The notes beneath the pieces were generated by a model. That model had not been told where the DNA came from. It did not search any database and saw only the letters and a list, made by a program, of their open reading frames with translations. The position numbers and the translations under genes are program-made. 64,000 bases of DNA from Apostichopus japonicus. Taxonomy: Eukaryota; Echinodermata; Holothuroidea; Aspidochirotida; Stichopodidae. The DNA lies in the NCBI RefSeq assembly GCF_037975245.1, contig NC_092579.1, positions 25,093,166 to 25,157,165 of the forward strand. Direction: 5' to 3'. Below are positions 11,739-23,449 of this stretch, piece after piece (within the stretch, counting starts at the first letter, position 1; each line of letters starts with the position of its first letter).

Positions 11739-13205
11739 GTAGTATACACCTGCAGCATTATAACTTATCTACTATTACCTTACATACACTAAATTTCATA
11801 ACGTTTGATGTTACAATGGCAATGTCCCAGTAAGCTTGTGCATTTACTTATTTGTCACCAAATGTTTTCATGATCAGGGATGCATATTTGTTTTTAAAAA
11901 TATAGCTAGACTTTGCTTATTTCTGAGACTAAACATTACGGAATATTCTAAAGGTGTGCCCTGAGCAATAAAGTTTCTAAAGATAACATAGAAACATGAT
12001 ATGGTATTTTATGGGTGACCATTCTAGTTCTCTTACAAATCAGTGCAGTATAGTATCACTTTCCTTTTGTACAATTTTTAGAACTGCATGGTCAGATTAT
12101 GTGTAGAGCTATGAAGCCTATGATAATGTTATATTTTGGCAAATGTCTTTAATTTCTATATAGACAGACTCAACAACCCCCGGAATGGTGTGTCATGTCC
12201 GATGAATTGTGTGACTAAGGGGTCCTTCAAAGCATACATTTGGTGCGTCATCACAACTACAATATGTGCGTCAGTGTGGGTCAATGTGCCATGAAGGGTC
12301 CATCATGGTCAGCAAGCAATCGGTCTAAATGTTAATTTGGTGTATGTCAATGACAAACAATGATGTGTCAATTTTACTATGATGCAGGGGTCAAGTTTAA
12401 CTTAATCTATTCCAGGGGTCGGAGGGTGTGTCATACAATTGCTAGACCTGTGCATTACTGGCATCTGCAATCCTGATAGTCCTTTTATAATCAAAATAGA
12501 TTAAAAAATACAAAGGAGAAATAATGATTCACTCCTATTTGGAGTTAAACAGATAAGTCCATTAGAACGATCAATAATCTGTCAGTTCAACCAACACTGA
12601 GAATAATCCACTAGACAATGTTTCTACTGCATTGTGCAATATTTGACTTAAATAGTACACACAAACACCATGGTAACCATATAAATTATTGGAACAATAG
12701 AGAAGAATATAATGGACCCAGCACACTCAATGGTAGATTAGTATTTTAGTATTACATCTTAGATTGAGTAGATTATAAGACTAATTGCAGAATACTGTAC
12801 CATGTAACTAAATATCATGGTGTATCCTTTAAATTAAATGTGATAAATGTTGTCGAACATAAAATGGTGGTGAACATAAAATGGTGGCATTCATAGTTAT
12901 TGGTGACAGTGATTTGCTTATGTTGTCCTTGATTTTCTGATTAAACAACAATGATAGCAAACCAACTATCATATTATGAATGCATATATATGTGAACAAG
13001 TATCCTTCACTAATTCAACAAAGGAGCCTGTAGAGCTAGTGAAGCTTCTTTCTGAGAAGGCTTTTGAGTTCCATTTGGAAAACTTACTTATATCATGTTA
13101 CACTACATTACCAGGAAATGAGGTAGCCGCTACCATTTTTTAAAGTTACTGCCAAGTTGGGGGTATTAGGCAATACTCTTTTTTTGAATAGAATGAGTTT
13201 TAATG

Positions 13206-13288
13206 CCTACATGCGGTTTTAATGCCTACAGTGAGCCTACAATGAGCCTACAATGAGCCTACAGTGAGCCTACAGTGAGCCTACAATG
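13206..13288. repeat. Short tandem repeat of GAGCCTACAAT units
   Basis: About five head-to-tail copies of an 11-bp unit (GAGCCTACAAT/GAGCCTACAGT) precede the 2.5-kb insertion. The motif TTTTAATGCCTACATGC occurs before the array and again at about 15,763-15,779. Confidence 0.75.
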
Positions 13289-13885
13289 CCTATGTAACGA
13301 CTACTCGCCATGTACCTACGACATAGGAGCAGCGGGGTTAGGGGTGTTTACAATGACTCTAATTGTCAGCTAGAATAGGGACGGAAGCTTAGAAATTAAT
13401 AAAAAACATACACAAGTCAATAAGCAAAAACATTTATGATAGGGTACGACTGGCTACTATATTCAGCAAGGTCCAGCAACCACTCAACGACACATACCAT
13501 CAAGGAGCAGTACTGGTCTACTATAAACTATATGGTCTGAATATGAACACATGAGATCATAAACACAAATAATAATAATGACTCAGTTTGTGTGGATACA
13601 AATGCATTGTAGCATTCCCACAACTACGAACTGATAAAATACAATATACTCTCGCTCTTGTAGTCTGTTACGACTACTGACACTATAAAACTAGAAAATA
13701 CTGCACTCGGACATGTGCGCTGTCGTGCCGATCCAGCGTCTCTAGACCGCTCGGGGGACCATTGGGTGGAGTAGCCCCTTCCCTAGGTAGTTCAATACAA
13801 CCGGCGTCTATAAGTAGTACCCGGCGTCTAAATGCCCAAGGCCATCAACAGAGTGTGTATCTCAGAGTTCATGTATACGGTATGA

Positions 13886-13996
13886 CCTGAATAATCAGAA
13901 TATGCAGTATATCATGAAGACATATGAAATTGTCTTCAACTCTCTCTCAGGAGTGGTAAAGGTGTTGCCTCTGTTTGTGTCGGCAGATGAGAGATC
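13886..13996. repeat. 111-bp direct repeat, copy A
   Basis: Nearly identical to 15,178-15,288 (starts CCTGAATAATCAGAATATGC). On the minus strand it ends ATTATTCAG followed by GTCAT, while copy B is followed by GTAAGC. The repeat boundary therefore coincides with an exon-end-like sequence. Confidence 0.8.
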
Positions 13997-15177
13997 GATA
14001 AAATAACTAACCGAACTATAGTCGACCCACTTTATATCTTAAAGAAGCAAAATAATATAAACAATAACTAAAGAAATAATAAGTAAACAAAGCAATGGAC
14101 AGTTCATCACTAACCCCATACATGCAATGTACAACTTAACCACTGCAGGGAGGTAGTGACCATAACTGCATATGCTATCTATCTAGAAATGACATATGGC
14201 CTTGTAACCTCTTGTCACAAACAGCAGACCAAAAGTGATAAACAAATTAATAATAAAGATAATAGAAAAGGTATGTACAAATAAGCCAGTAAATGGGACA
14301 GGCCTATACATGATCTTTAGTCCTTTAAATACAAGATCATGAAAACAGCATGGGCATTACCCCTATATGTAAAATGCCTAACACATGAATCCTTGCAAAA
14401 TACTACAATTTAACAGTTCATGAGCAGTGACCTAAATACAGCTATAACTCAGCCTAATTAGCAGATCACTAATACAACACATGAAAATACATGTTTAAGA
14501 GTACAGGTATACACACAAATGCTTCACTATGACTCTCCAAAGTCTAAATAAACAATACTGCCCATACATCATTGCCCATTGTGGTTCTGTTGCCATGGTA
14601 ACGGAAGGTACCATGCACAGAGGTCCTCAGGGACTCGAAGTATGCAGTTCTAACCCACAAAATATTAAGCTACTGTCATAACGGGGGGGGGGGGGGGGTA
14701 TGGCAGAACTTGTTAGCAATTAAAATGTATACAAAGTGACCTGGGTGATCACTACTAACAATAATTAACGGCATATTGAATATTAATTAAGAATAATGTG
14801 CACCATGTTAACATGTCACACTTAACAAGCCTAAATACAATGTTGCAAACTAGATAACAGCAATATATGTACAGTACTCTAGCACATACTAAATACAGAA
14901 GAATACTCAATTGCCATGTGACACCAAATATTATGGGATTATATTTAGTGAGCATTACGATAGCAAACTGAACAATAATACAGAAATGTTACTTGCAAAG
15001 AACACAACTTAAATAGTAAAACAACTCATAGAAACACATTCACAAGGAATTTCAGGGGTAAACACAATATAGCAAAATTAGTATTAAAGGACCTGTACAT
15101 GGCAATTAAATAAGCCTCAGTCACACTAATATCTCTAACCTAGGAAGCAATTGCAAGAAGTATAAAATAGACGCTTA

Positions 15178-15288
15178 CCTGAATAATCAGAATATGCAGT
15201 ATATCATGAAGACATATGAAATTGTCTTCAATTCTCTCTCAGGAGTGGTAAAGGTGTTGCCTCTGCTTGTGTCGGCAGGTGAGAGATG
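15178..15288. repeat. 111-bp direct repeat, copy B
   Basis: Partner of 13,886-13,996. On the minus strand it is followed by GTAAGC, a good splice donor. A short open frame (LKTISYVFMIYCIF then stop) runs through the minus strand. No family is recognised. Confidence 0.8.
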
Positions 15289-15785
15289 CATCCATTGGAT
15301 GTAGCTAGGTTTTTAAGACCTAAACATCTTAACTTCACCCTTAGAATTATAGGGTGGCCGATGACCACAAACAAAGAAGAGTTGTTTTGCCTTTACAGTT
15401 GAGAGAAGCCAGATGCTGCTTCCTAACAGGTATAACATAAGGGGTGTTACCACAAAACACACATTGGGAGCGCAGGAATGCGTAAGGGATGAGAACAGGA
15501 AGCTCAGAAGTAATCAGAGCCAAGAAAATTAATAAAGGGAAACAAAGAAAGAAAAGTGGTGAAAAGATAAACAATCAGGCCAGAGATAGACTCCTTGTCT
15601 CTCTCTAGTTAACCACTACTTACTCCCAACAGACATCCATTGTATTAGAAGTCAATGCCCTGTGTACATGACATAGTTACCAGTACAAATGGGGGAGTTG
15701 GACCACATGGGGAAAAAATAGTAACAGCGGCTAAAATAGCACTCTGCTACACCTACAATGAGTTTTAATGCCTACATGCCTACAG

Positions 15786-16040
15786 GCGGAGTATATAGCC
15801 TAGTGGTTAACGCCGGCGTCTCCCAGTCATGAGATCCCCGGTTCGATTCCCCGCCGACAGCAATGTGTGTCGTCTGGCAAGGGTGTTGTTCAATAACCAC
15901 TTCCCGACATGGACGTTAAATGGATGTGTGCCGAGAGATTGGCTTCGGTCAGCTTGCGAGTCTACAAGCCTCCATGGCTTCTTTCGCGAGTTCCTGCTTG
16001 CGGGAAGATCACATATACATACATACATACATACATACAT
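15786..16040 (+). mobile_element. tRNA-derived SINE
   Basis: A tRNA-like head carries an RNA polymerase III A box (TAGCCTAGTGG, 15,796-15,806) and an exact B box (GGTTCGATTCC, 15,840-15,850). The spacing and a downstream CCCGCCGACAGCA are like a tRNA 3' half. A roughly 150-bp body follows, with a (CATA)n tail at about 16,014-16,041. Copy 2 of the duplication lacks it (35,050-35,060), confirming insertion. It could be transcribed by polymerase III and moved by a LINE. The source tRNA is not assigned. Confidence 0.85.
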
Positions 16041-16238
16041 TTTTTCTTTGCAAGTGAAGGATCATCCACAGCTAAAGTGGCTATACAGATTAACAAGCAA
16101 TTGAAGCAAAGTAAAAACCCTAGCCTATGCATATTAGACTTTAAAAGTAAAAAGAGCCCAGTGTCTTAGAACTTAATTCATCTTGGAGTAGCTCAGCAGA
16201 TTTGAGGTCATTTCACCATTTAAAGGCACACTCTCAGC

Positions 16239-16880
16239 TAGGATATTGCTAATCTTGTCTCAACGTATTCCCCGATTTAAAAATAAAAACAATGCTGCCC
16301 TCTTCTCACAGCGGCAACACATTCATGTGGCATTCTCATCCTTAGTTATAAACAGCATTTGGATCTGGGTACTGTTATCGAAAAATATCACGTTTCCGAG
16401 ATTCTAATCCGCCTCTCACAGTGTTGCGTAACCTATAGGCATACTGTGTCTTTGTACTGTGTGCTAGCTATGCAAGCATCTTTCCACTTGTTCGTGTACG
16501 CAATTTTTCAATTGGCTATATGGAACAGTGCATATTGTACTGCTGATGGGAAAACGCTATACCAGCTCGTAGGAGTCATATGGGCCGTATGATCTCGTGC
16601 TGCCGATTTTTGTTGGAGAAATGAAAAGCGAATAGTTTCGTCGTGTGATTCTCTACAAACATGTGACTGAACATGTGACTGAGGACGGGGACAGAAGAAA
16701 AGTTAGTCATGTCCTTCCTGAATGTTGAGCCCATGATGTTGAATGGTGAGAAGGCGTAGCATCCACAACCTCTTTCTGCTGATTCATACTAGCTCAGGAC
16801 GGCTACCTAAGGATTCAATCCCTATAGAGACATGTCGTTAATGGTATGGTTGGGAAGGTTAAAGTGTTCTCCAAAAATAA
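16239..16880. other. Spacer between the two large repeat copies
   Basis: About 640 bp of sequence not shared by the repeat. No coding, repeat or RNA feature is recognised. Confidence 0.5.
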
Positions 16881-18684
16881 CCAAAAGATGAATGACCTTT
16901 GGCAGAGGGGTAAACTGGACTCCTCCAGCTGCCTTTAATACATTTTACTGCATTACTTCAAACATATGGTGGCTTCCATGGCAACTCTCGACCAGAGTAT
17001 GCTGTATTGGCCCTAAATATACCATATATTCAAATATGGTTACCTTTGGTCAAAGTATTAAAACTGGTTTTATTACCACCTTCGAGGAAATTTACCTCAC
17101 TGGGACATTCAGGCATCTTATGCTTTCAATTAGAATGCATTAGAACAATTTGGAAAGTAAAGACCTCTAGGAACATTCTTTTTTTAAATATTCTAGCAAT
17201 TATAGCATGCTAAATTGGGGCCAATACCACAGAGCCTTCCTTTAAAATATCCTGTTACCTACTCTGGATAAACACTATCAAATATGGAAGAAATGCTTTG
17301 GTTAAAGTATGAATATGGTAACTTTAACATAAAAAAATGCAAGAAATCTGTGGTAAGTTTTCCCTGGTCATGGTTATTTGTAGTTGAACTCAATGTACAG
17401 AACTGTACAGATGCAATCAATGTGTTAAAAATAAAAACATGTTACAATACTGACTTACCTAACTTTAGAATAGGCAATACAAACAATAGAAGGGCAGTGT
17501 TCCAAATACGGAATGCAAGAACATATACCCAAATAAGGCTAGGAGACGCCATGCCTCCATTGTGGAACTTTTCCATGATAAGTATAGCAGCTTTACATCC
17601 AAAAGAAACTTTCCCAAAACTTCAAAAGACCCTATAATGTCCCCTGCATTTCAAACATCTCCATCTGCCACTATCTCCATCTGCCACTGGGGTTATCATG
17701 AGAGCACTGAATGAACTGTTTTATCACTACTAGCTGCAAGTTAGAGTACCTCTTCAACACTCTATGACATTCACAAATATATGTTATGTTAAATTGATCT
17801 CACACAATTCAAAATAAAGACAAGTTATTCTGTCCCAACAATAAATATCCCAAGATCAATGTCACATTAAAACTACTGGTATGACTGAACAAACTACAGT
17901 AAGTAAACAGATCAAATATTGCTATCATGGAAAGCCAAATAGTGTACAATAAAGTATGTAGTGATACCAATATTCAATCATTTAGTTTATTAATATGACA
18001 CAGTTGTAACTTTGATGACATCAATTATGTAGTTTACATTACACTATGAATGAACATGCAAATCAATGCTCAATACTAGAGAAAGGAGTAAAATAAATAA
18101 CAAACTGAATGCAACAATCAATGTTTGACACCATGAAGAAGATAAATTCTTATGATACATTGCACTACTTAGTAACTTCATTTTACTGTGACACCATGTT
18201 TGTTGTTGTCTGTTATGGTACAGTTTGTTCAATTGTCTTGAAGGCTTGTGATATCTACATTCTGGATACTTGTTACTCCCATTGTCCACTCTTGTGTCCT
18301 TGATGTATGGTATTTAAACAAGCTCAGGAACTGCTTTGACATCAGCTATTTCAAAATTGTTCGTATCCATGTTAACAACGTTTACTATGCAAATCCGTAG
18401 CTCTGACTGGAGAACAAGAAATATGACAATCATTTTACATAAAGTACAGAAGCACACGTTTATTAATGAAACAATTGAACGCAAACACTTCCAGTTCCAA
18501 CCCTTATATCTGCTTTCAAAACATCCATCATGTCATAACGCTATGCTATGCTGTACTGTTCCTCTAAAGGATGTTCTGTACATCTGTAATGTGAAATGAA
18601 AAGGGAAAAAAGACATGTTTATGGCATTGTGTGAGGACAGAAGTGTCACAAAGATAAAACTGTTCAAAGGATTTTCCAACATAT

Positions 18685-19704
18685 TGTTACGAGAAAACAA
18701 CCTAATTTTCTCGTGTGTACGTATTTTCTATTTACCGTTATAAAATGTTTCTTACGTTATGTTTAAGCTAGGAGGTCTCTAGTTTGTGTAACTTGAGTAT
18801 CAGTTTATTGCTGGCTGTGAGAGTTGGTTCTTCCTGCCGGGGCTTTATGTAAACAGTTCCAGTGGACAAGGCCGCTTTTGTTCTTAGTATACGGGGAACT
18901 GTTGGGGGTGCATAGACAGTGGGCGGGGTTAGTTCATATTCGTATAGTATTGTAGAGACCGTTGACCGGCTGTCATTGGGCTATGGCGCTTGTCAATCTT
19001 ACTGGCTATTTCATAATTGGTCAGTTAATCGTGTATAGGATTCTACACAGTTACGGGGGTATTTATAATGCCGTGCAAGGAGCGTTTTTAGGCATTAAGT
19101 TGCGATATATTTAGTGTAATTTGCTAGGCACAATCTATGCCGAATTTGTACGCTGTTTTAGGGACTTAGGTTATTTTTGGCTTCTGCAGAGGGTTGAGTT
19201 ATGCAGTTGCACTGCGTAACTGCTTGTGCCTGCATGCACTCTGCAGCTGCACTGCGTAACTGCTTGTGCCTGCGCAAGGTCGTCACAGCGTAGGGTTCGC
19301 GGGCTGACGAATATCATCGTTAGCTGCGTTGCGTTGTCCTTACGCTGCGTCGCCCTTGACGCAGTACCTATAGATTAACTGCGTTGTGCCTGCGCTGCGT
19401 TGTCTTTGACGCAGCGCCTATAGTTAGCTGCGCTGCTAGGCAGCTTACATATAAGGGCTAGTTTATGTACGCCACCATTGTTATTGTGTTTAGGTTACTG
19501 TATTAATTTCTGTATATATTATTTGTTTATTATGCTTTACGAAAGATGTACGGCAGGTACATTGTTTATCTAATTATACTTTTTAAACTCTTAATGCACT
19601 GTTAGTGTACTTCTTTTCAACGGTGTCCTCGAGTCTCTCTATAGCCCCCCTTCCTTACTTGCCGACTGGGTACTTCACCATAGCACCGAAGCGGAAAGCG
19701 TTAC
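18685..19704 (+). repeat. 5' LTR
   Basis: Starts TGTTACGAGAAAACAACC and ends GGAAAGCGTTAC. It matches 30,680-31,577 throughout. Relative to the 3' LTR it has an extra ~90-bp block (about 18,903-18,990) and a ~39-bp tandem duplication around TGCACTGCGTAACTGCTTGT (19,205-19,280). A TATA-like CATATAAGGGC at about 19,448-19,458 is a candidate core promoter. The terminal base is T where the 3' LTR has the expected A of TG...CA. Confidence 0.92.
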
Positions 19705-19706
19705 TT

Positions 19707-19717
19707 TGGTGGCAGCG
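19707..19717 (+). promoter_or_regulatory. Primer-binding site, tRNA-Leu type
   Basis: TGGTGGCAGCG lies two bases inside the 5' LTR. Its complement, CGCTGCCA followed by CCA, equals the 3' end of animal tRNA-Leu (AAG/TAG) as I recall it. This is the expected site for minus-strand DNA priming. Confidence 0.7.
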
Positions 19718-19939
19718 ATGTGATAACTTGGTGCCTTTCCAGTCGTATGGTGAGTAGACAACGATGTCTGGTACCAACCCTTTTGATGGCAGTTCAGTCT
19801 GCAGTGATCAGGTGGCGTGGTCTCTCCCTGCGAGATCATCTGGTGTCGATGATCTAATCCAGCTACTGGACGAGGGGCAACGGAGATTCTCGGAAGGCGA
19901 TTTCAGACAGGAGGGGCGCAGACTGGATGCTGCTGGAGG

Positions 19940-21886
19940 GAATGGCGGAGATTTCTTGTCAGAAGTGGGGGGGTTGCAGGCCATTGATGAAATAAAAAGT
20001 CATAACTGCTGGCTCACTATCTAAGTGGAGTGCCACCATAAGTTGGCGCGAAGTGCACAAGAATTTTTTGGCAAATATTGCCTCCCAGATTGCAGTAAAT
20101 GACACTGCCCAGGCCTTGAAAAGCTGCATTTAACCAGGGGCGTATGCAGGATTTTCTACCCCGGGGGACGCGTATTACTATCTAAGCGGAGCGCCACCAT
20201 TGGTTGGCGCGCAGTGTACAAGCAAATTTCTGGTTTTGCTACCCCCAGATCACCGGAAATGGCACTTCTCGGGCTTGAAACTGACCAACCATATGTACAC
20301 TTTTGCCTGAGAACCAAGTTTCTTCCAAATACTTTTTTTTCTCATCTATAACCTTTTTGAAGATTGTCACCAGTCACACATCATGTTCGACTTCATCACA
20401 TATCCTGTGGATCATTGCTTTTGTAGGTGATTCTTCATCGCGGCCCACAATATCTGTCAACCCATTTGTTCAGAATTTGAAAATTCACAATTCTCGTGAA
20501 TAAATTCACTTCAAAACATACCCATAATGTTGCACAAAATATCATCTATGGACAACCGATATACAAAAACCTCCTTCAAACCCTAACAGACGGGTCAAAG
20601 TTGCACGAGTATGATGAAGTATGATGAAGAATGTAGGGTTAGGGAATTTTCGAAAATTCAGACGGCTACTAAAAAATTTCGTTGAAGGAAATAAAAATAT
20701 TCCAGATATTTCCGAAACCGAACACTACACACATCGTCAGTTTTGAGCATGGGCGCAGATCAGCCTTTGATAATGGTGGGGACGCGTGTCTGTTCTATGA
20801 CACTATCTAAGCGGAGCGCGACCATGGGTTCGCGCGTAGCGTACGATTTTTTGGGCAAATATACCTCCCAGATCGCCGGAAATAACACTTCCCAGACCTA
20901 ATGATGCTCCTAAACCTCCTTAAGTTTTAGATCTCATGGCTTAGAAATTTAGTTTGGAGAAATACATGGGCGTCTGCAGAAAGAAAATCAGGGGACAAAT
21001 AATCCAAGTAGACTTTTGTATATACGATGGGTCTGGGGTCCTCTCCCAGAAAACAAATATAGACTGCCGCAAATGCGATTTCCGTCCTATATTTAACAAC
21101 TGTGGATAAAATACAATAAAATGAGAACTGCTGCATGTCATTTGCACAATGCTGGATCAAACTGCGCCAAAGTTCAATACAGAGGAACTTGAAATTCAGC
21201 TATTGGTCAAGACAAATTGGTGGCCACACGGTATATCATGTCCACACTACTGAAAAAGTTGGTGGGGGCGCGTCCCGCTGTCCTCACCAGGATCTGCGCC
21301 CATGGTTTGGAGGCTGTTTATCGTGGAACGCCATTTTCATGCTCACTGATATGATGTGATATCTGCTGTTTGCTTTACAAATTCGAATAATTTTGTCACT
21401 GTTCCTCTTTCTCTTCCCGTTTTCTTGCCGTATTTTCTACTCCATCCTTTTCTCCTTTTCTCTCTTTCTTCTTTTTCTTTTCCTTCCTTCACCTCGTTGA
21501 AGTTGGCAAGTGTATACAATTCCAAAGCTATTCAACAGCAACAAAACGTTATTTTGTGTATGTCTGTTGTGGGGTGAAGTTAGCGCTATGAGCTACAAGT
21601 TCCAATGCGCAAGGTGGGGGAAAGGGGCTAGAAATAATGTGTGGGTCAATTCTAACTCGGTTTTCGGTCGTTAATTGTTGATGTAGCCTACCAGGTAAAA
21701 GGTTGAAATGACTTTAACAATTTCAAATTTAATAATTTGATTTATTAAGCCATTTGGAGCACATAACTTAGGCTATAACAGAACATTACTGGCAAAAACT
21801 AGGGGGGGTTGATTGTGTGGGCCAACCCCCCCTCTTCAAATAGTGGGGGGTTAAAACCCCCCAACCCCCCGTTTCTCCGCCACTGG
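19940..21886 (+). mobile_element. hAT-type composite element inside gag
   Basis: The left end GAATGGCGGAGA and right end TCTCCGCCACTGG are imperfect inverted repeats flanked by the perfect 8-bp duplication GCTGGAGG (19,932-19,939 and 21,887-21,894). The 1947-bp interior is a nest: palindromic module copies at 20,017, 20,178 and 20,803, a CAGGGGCGTATGCAGG end at about 20,138, and a complete nested element at 20,748-21,304. Its 20,300-20,700 part is related to 50,440-50,700 (opposite strand) and to 52,850-53,030. No transposase is seen. Confidence 0.85.
20748..21304 (+). mobile_element. Nested hAT-type element
   Basis: CATGGGCGCAGATC at the left and GATCTGCGCCCATG at the right are perfect 14-bp inverted repeats. 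Flanks GTTTTGAG (20,740-20,747) and GTTTGGAG (21,305-21,312) are an 8-bp duplication with one mismatch. It carries the palindromic module at 20,803-20,845. Confidence 0.85.
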
Positions 21887-23384
21887 GCTGGAGGTACGGG
21901 TGGCAGACCTGACCTTGCTGAACGAGGGGCGTCAGAGACGAGGACATGTGAGGGATATGGTGTTTCCTCTAACTTGGAGGCAAGGAGGACCTTTACTATG
22001 CAGACTGAGGATCCCCCGAGGGCTGTACAGGAACTGAGGCTTGAGCCATCTGGACTTAGAGACTGGGACGAGAGACGGGAAGGTGATCTCGGGTTCGGTG
22101 CTCCTGGGTACAGGCAGATGGATGACACTCACAACCGGCGGGTTTCTGGGAATCCATTTAAGGGTCCTGAGAGGGTCAGGGACACTGTTGGCTATAATCC
22201 AGGTGTGGGCTTACAAACCCCAGTATGGGACTGGGTAGATGTACATGAAAGGAATGAAACTATGGACCGACCTTCGGGATGGCCGGAGGAGGGCGTGAAG
22301 GGGAGAGCTCACAGGCAGGAGGGTCACTGGTATAATACCAGGGGTAATAATAGTCCTAGCGGGACAGGAGGAGGGATGTTACGTAACGGGCTGGAGAGAT
22401 GGGGGTTATGATGCCACCCTGGTGAGGGAGTGCCCGGTAGACCTGGATACGTTGGGTATCCACCTGGTAGTATGATGGGTAACAAGGTTCCTCTAGAGAA
22501 TGCATTTGCAGAGAAGCCTCGAGATAGAGTGGTGACCTATGAGCCACCATTTCCTGACTATAGGCCTCAAGTGAACAGAGTAACGGCCCCCACATACGAC
22601 GGTTCAACCCCGTGGGAAGACTACGTGGTACAGTTTGAACTGATATCAGAACTTAATGCTTGGGCCGAGCAAACGAAGGCCCTGCAATTAGCGGCAAGCC
22701 GACGAGGGCCAGCTCAGGCGGTGTTAAGTGACCTCGAGAGCGCAAAACGTCGCATATTTCATTGTGTTGTTGGGGCCCTTGAACAGAGATTTGGTCAGGC
22801 GAACCAGACAGAGCTGTTCCGGACGCTCCTAAGGAATAGGAGTAGGCAACCCGGTGAGACGGTATCTGAGCTTGCGCACGACACTCAGCGCCTCCTATCT
22901 AGAGCGTACCCTCACGCATCAGTTGAGATGAAGGAAACCCTTGCAAGAGAATTCTTCATTGACGCTGTAGGCGATAGTGACTTCAGGTGGAAGATTTACC
23001 AGGCGCGCCTGAAAACCTTTAACAAGGCAGTTAGCATTGCTGTAGAGCTCGAGGCTTTTGCGTTGTCTGAACAGAAGAGAGGGAACATAAATAGAGTGAG
23101 GGCGGTAGGCGAAAGAACGGGAAGTGTGAGTGAGGACGAAAGTCTCAAAGGGATGAGTGAAGTCTTAAGTAATGCTGTGTCGAAGGGTTTCGCCGAGTTG
23201 ACGGAAAACCTCACGAAATTACTGCAGAAAGACACAAGGGATAACTTATATGAGGGAAAAAGGAAGAATAAGACCATAACGTGCTGGAACTGTGGGGAAG
23301 TGGGCCACGTCAGCAGAGATTGCACGAACTCTAGAAAGGAAGAAGCATCGAAGGGAACTGAACTTCAGAAGGAAAACTGCTAGG

Positions 23385-23412
23385 AGTTGACCTTGCGGGG
23401 CGAAGGTCAACT
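23385..23412 (+). promoter_or_regulatory. Perfect stem-loop just after the gag stop
   Basis: AGTTGACCTT and AAGGTCAACT form a perfect 10-bp stem around the 8-base loop GCGGGGCG. It starts one base after the gag TAG (23,381-23,383). Gag and pol are in the same frame, an arrangement used by some retroelements with stop-codon readthrough. A second in-frame TAG at about 23,431 argues against simple readthrough in this copy. Confidence 0.5.
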
Positions 23413-23449
23413 TGTTTCCAAAATGAGCCCGTAGAGAAGCGAAAACTTC

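Larger units (their letters stand above)
13289..15751. mobile_element. 2.46-kb insertion of unresolved class
   Basis: This segment is absent from copy 2 of the large duplication. It is bounded by the 9-bp repeat CCTACAATG (13,280-13,288 and 15,752-15,760), though the target is itself repetitive, so the duplication may be coincidental. It contains two 111-bp direct repeats (13,886-13,996 and 15,178-15,288) and a poly(G) tract near 14,684-14,698. It has no recognisable transposase or reverse transcriptase. A Mutator-like or Merlin origin would fit a 9-bp target duplication, but clear inverted ends are not seen. Confidence 0.5.
4500..16238 (+). repeat. Large direct duplication, copy 1
   Basis: Sequence from about 4500 is collinear with 16,881-35,258 across many blocks: 4501-5070 with 16,882-17,450; 5650-7420 with 17,460-18,680 plus 31,578-31,750; 8992-10,024 with 31,760-32,530; 11,739-13,205 with 33,585-35,055; and 16,037-16,238 with 35,058-35,258. 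Blocks differ by scattered substitutions and small indels. Breaks in the collinearity coincide with mobile elements unique to one copy. Copy 1 gained a LINE, two hAT composites, a 2.5-kb insertion and a SINE. A 642-bp spacer separates the copies. Confidence 0.9.
19764..23383 (+). pseudogene. gag: gag, interrupted by a hAT element and a stop
   Basis: The structural (capsid/nucleocapsid) gene of the LTR element. It starts at ATG 19,764 shortly after the primer site (MSGTNPFDGSSVCSDQ). Coding is interrupted at 19,940 by a hAT element with an 8-bp target duplication. Beyond 21,894 the same frame resumes: removing the element plus one duplicate copy would bring the two parts back in phase. A TGA at 22,409-22,411 then interrupts a frame that otherwise runs to TAG 23,381-23,383. 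The 22,430-23,383 part has a capsid-like region (TPWEDYVVQFELISELN; RQPGETVSELA) and one CCHC knuckle, CWNCGEVGHVSRDC, at about residues 285-298 of that 317-codon segment. Confidence 0.85.

Noticed and set aside
12180-12450. Coding exon around CCGGAATGGTGYGTCATGTCC, conserved with 34,010-34,290
   Set aside because: Conservation is no higher than in the rest of the large duplication, and neither strand has an open frame with splice sites in both copies.
15786-15860. Functional tRNA gene
   Set aside because: A and B boxes are good, but the sequence continues into a long body with a (CATA)n tail and the acceptor stem is not convincingly paired. A SINE head is the better explanation.
17284-17637. 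117-codon plus-strand frame
   Set aside because: The collinear sequence in copy 1 (about 4,905-5,830) does not keep this frame, and no motif is seen.
21809-21890. Start of the 200-codon frame at 21,809 as a separate gene
   Set aside because: The first ~26 codons are the right end of the hAT element; the rest is gag.
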